19,105 nt of DNA from Streptomyces sp. NRRL WC-3605. Its GTDB lineage: Bacteria > Actinomycetota > Actinomycetes > Streptomycetales > Streptomycetaceae. The stretch lies in NCBI RefSeq assembly GCF_001509795.1, contig NZ_LLZN01000097.1, positions 1-19,105 of the forward strand. The letters are read 5' to 3'. The position numbers and the translations under genes are program-made. Within the stretch, counting starts at the first letter, position 1, and every line of letters begins with the position of its first letter. The notes beneath the pieces were generated by a model that was not told the origin of the DNA, did no database searches, and saw nothing but the letters and a program-made list of their open reading frames with translations. Below, piece by piece: positions 18,587 to 19,105 of the stretch.

Positions 18587-19105
18587 CGGCCGTGCTGGAC
18601 TACGACAAGGAAGCGGAGCGCTACGACGCCTCGTGCGGCGGTGAGGCCCGGGCCGAGGCGGCGGCCGCGGCGGTGCTGGGGTTCCTTCCCGAGGGCACCC
18701 GGCGGCTGCTCGACGTGGCCTGCGGCACCGGCATCGTCACCCGGCGGCTCGCGGCCGCGGACGGCCTGTCGGTGACCGGCGTCGACCTGACCCTCGCCAT
18801 GGCCCGGCGGGCCGCGGCCCGGCTCCCCGGCTCGATACTCCTCGCCGACGCCCGCAGGCTGCCGTTCCGGGACGGCAGCTTCGACGCCGTCATCAGTGTG
18901 TGGCTGCTCCACCTGGCGGCGACGCCCGAGGACGTCCGCGCCCTGGTCGGCGAGTGCGCCCGCGTCCTGCGGCCCGGCGGGGTGTACGTCACCACCGTCG
19001 ACAAGGCCGCCGCGCACAACGTCGGCAGCGACATCGACGCCGTCCTCGCCCCCCCCCCCCGCCGCCCCGCCACGGACGAGGCCGACCGGGTGCGCTCCCA
19101 CGCCC
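18583..19105 (+). CDS. Class I SAM-dependent methyltransferase (3' truncated by window end)
   Basis: N-terminal 174 residues of a methyltransferase. Motif I is LLDVACGTGIV (42-52), the acidic end of strand 2 is VTGVDLT (64-70), motif II-like DARRLPFRDGSFDAVISVW (89-107), and post-II VLRPGGVYV (128-136). This is the UbiE/Methyltransf_11 type; the substrate is unknown. GTG 18583 overlaps the dehydratase TGA, so the start is by coupling. At 19049-19060 the frame crosses a run of 12 C bases giving A-P-P-P-R. The frame after it (TDEADRVRSHA) reads naturally, so the run length seems to keep the frame, but homopolymer length is often uncertain. The true end is beyond the window. Confidence 0.88.
   Translation, partial: MTAVLDYDKEAERYDASCGGEARAEAAAAAVLGFLPEGTRRLLDVACGTGIVTRRLAAADGLSVTGVDLTLAMARRAAARLPGSILLADARRLPFRDGSFDAVISVWLLHLAATPEDVRALVGECARVLRPGGVYVTTVDKAAAHNVGSDIDAVLAPPPRRPATDEADRVRSHA
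19049..19060 (+). repeat. C12 homopolymer inside the methyltransferase gene
   Basis: Twelve C in a row within codons 156-160 of the partial gene. One base more or less would shift the frame; either a slippage site or a sequencing uncertainty. Confidence 0.9.

Overview
This is a very GC-rich chromosomal window. It uses GTG and TTG as well as ATG starts, has dense four-base start/stop overlaps, and shows a strong third-position GC bias. Together with its protein families (DUF574-type methyltransferase, XRE-DUF5753 and XRE-MmyB-type regulators, holin-phosphatase fusion, stand-alone DnaK), this points to Streptomyces or a close actinomycete relative. I see no tRNA, rRNA, CRISPR array, integrase or insertion sequence.

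Layout. (1) 1-2499: a NAPE-PLD-like metallo-beta-lactamase-fold hydrolase (N-terminus probably beyond the window), then on the minus strand a second, UlaG-like MBL hydrolase translationally coupled to a DedA-type membrane protein. (2) 2585-5156: a small orphan protein with a possible resolvase-like fold, then a 4-TM 'holin' domain fused to an alkaline-phosphatase-superfamily domain. (3) 5235-8098: a two-gene operon of a MoxR-like AAA+ ATPase and a metallopeptidase/VWA protein. The second protein carries two copies of the peptidase domain, one with an HExxH motif and one in which the catalytic Glu is Ala. (4) 8166-10617: an OsmC-type peroxidase and a stand-alone DnaK, each with its own signals. 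(5) 10614-14844 (minus): a three-gene coupled operon resembling narG-narH-narJ. It has no narI, and both G and H lack cofactor-binding parts of the classical enzyme. (6) 14924-16687 (minus): DUF574 SAM methyltransferase and an XRE-DUF5753 regulator. (7) 16703-16949: a gene-free divergent region with three 24-bp repeats and a long hairpin. (8) 16950-19105: small membrane protein, XRE/MmyB-type regulator, pterin-4a-carbinolamine dehydratase, and a methyltransferase cut by the window end.

Most notable. The NarGHJ-like operon is intact in frame and coupled, so it looks maintained rather than decaying. Yet the alpha subunit has no cysteine before residue 225 (no FS0 cluster) and no recognisable counterpart of the loop that supplies the Mo ligand. 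The beta subunit keeps only about 9 of the usual 16 cluster cysteines, and no heme-b subunit is present. It may be a repurposed or simplified molybdoenzyme-like complex. The MoxR/peptidase-VWA pair, with its internal active/inactive peptidase duplication, is the second system worth attention.

Calls rest on motif recognition and family memory only; no database search or structure prediction was run. Promoter calls are hexamer-level and weak unless stated.
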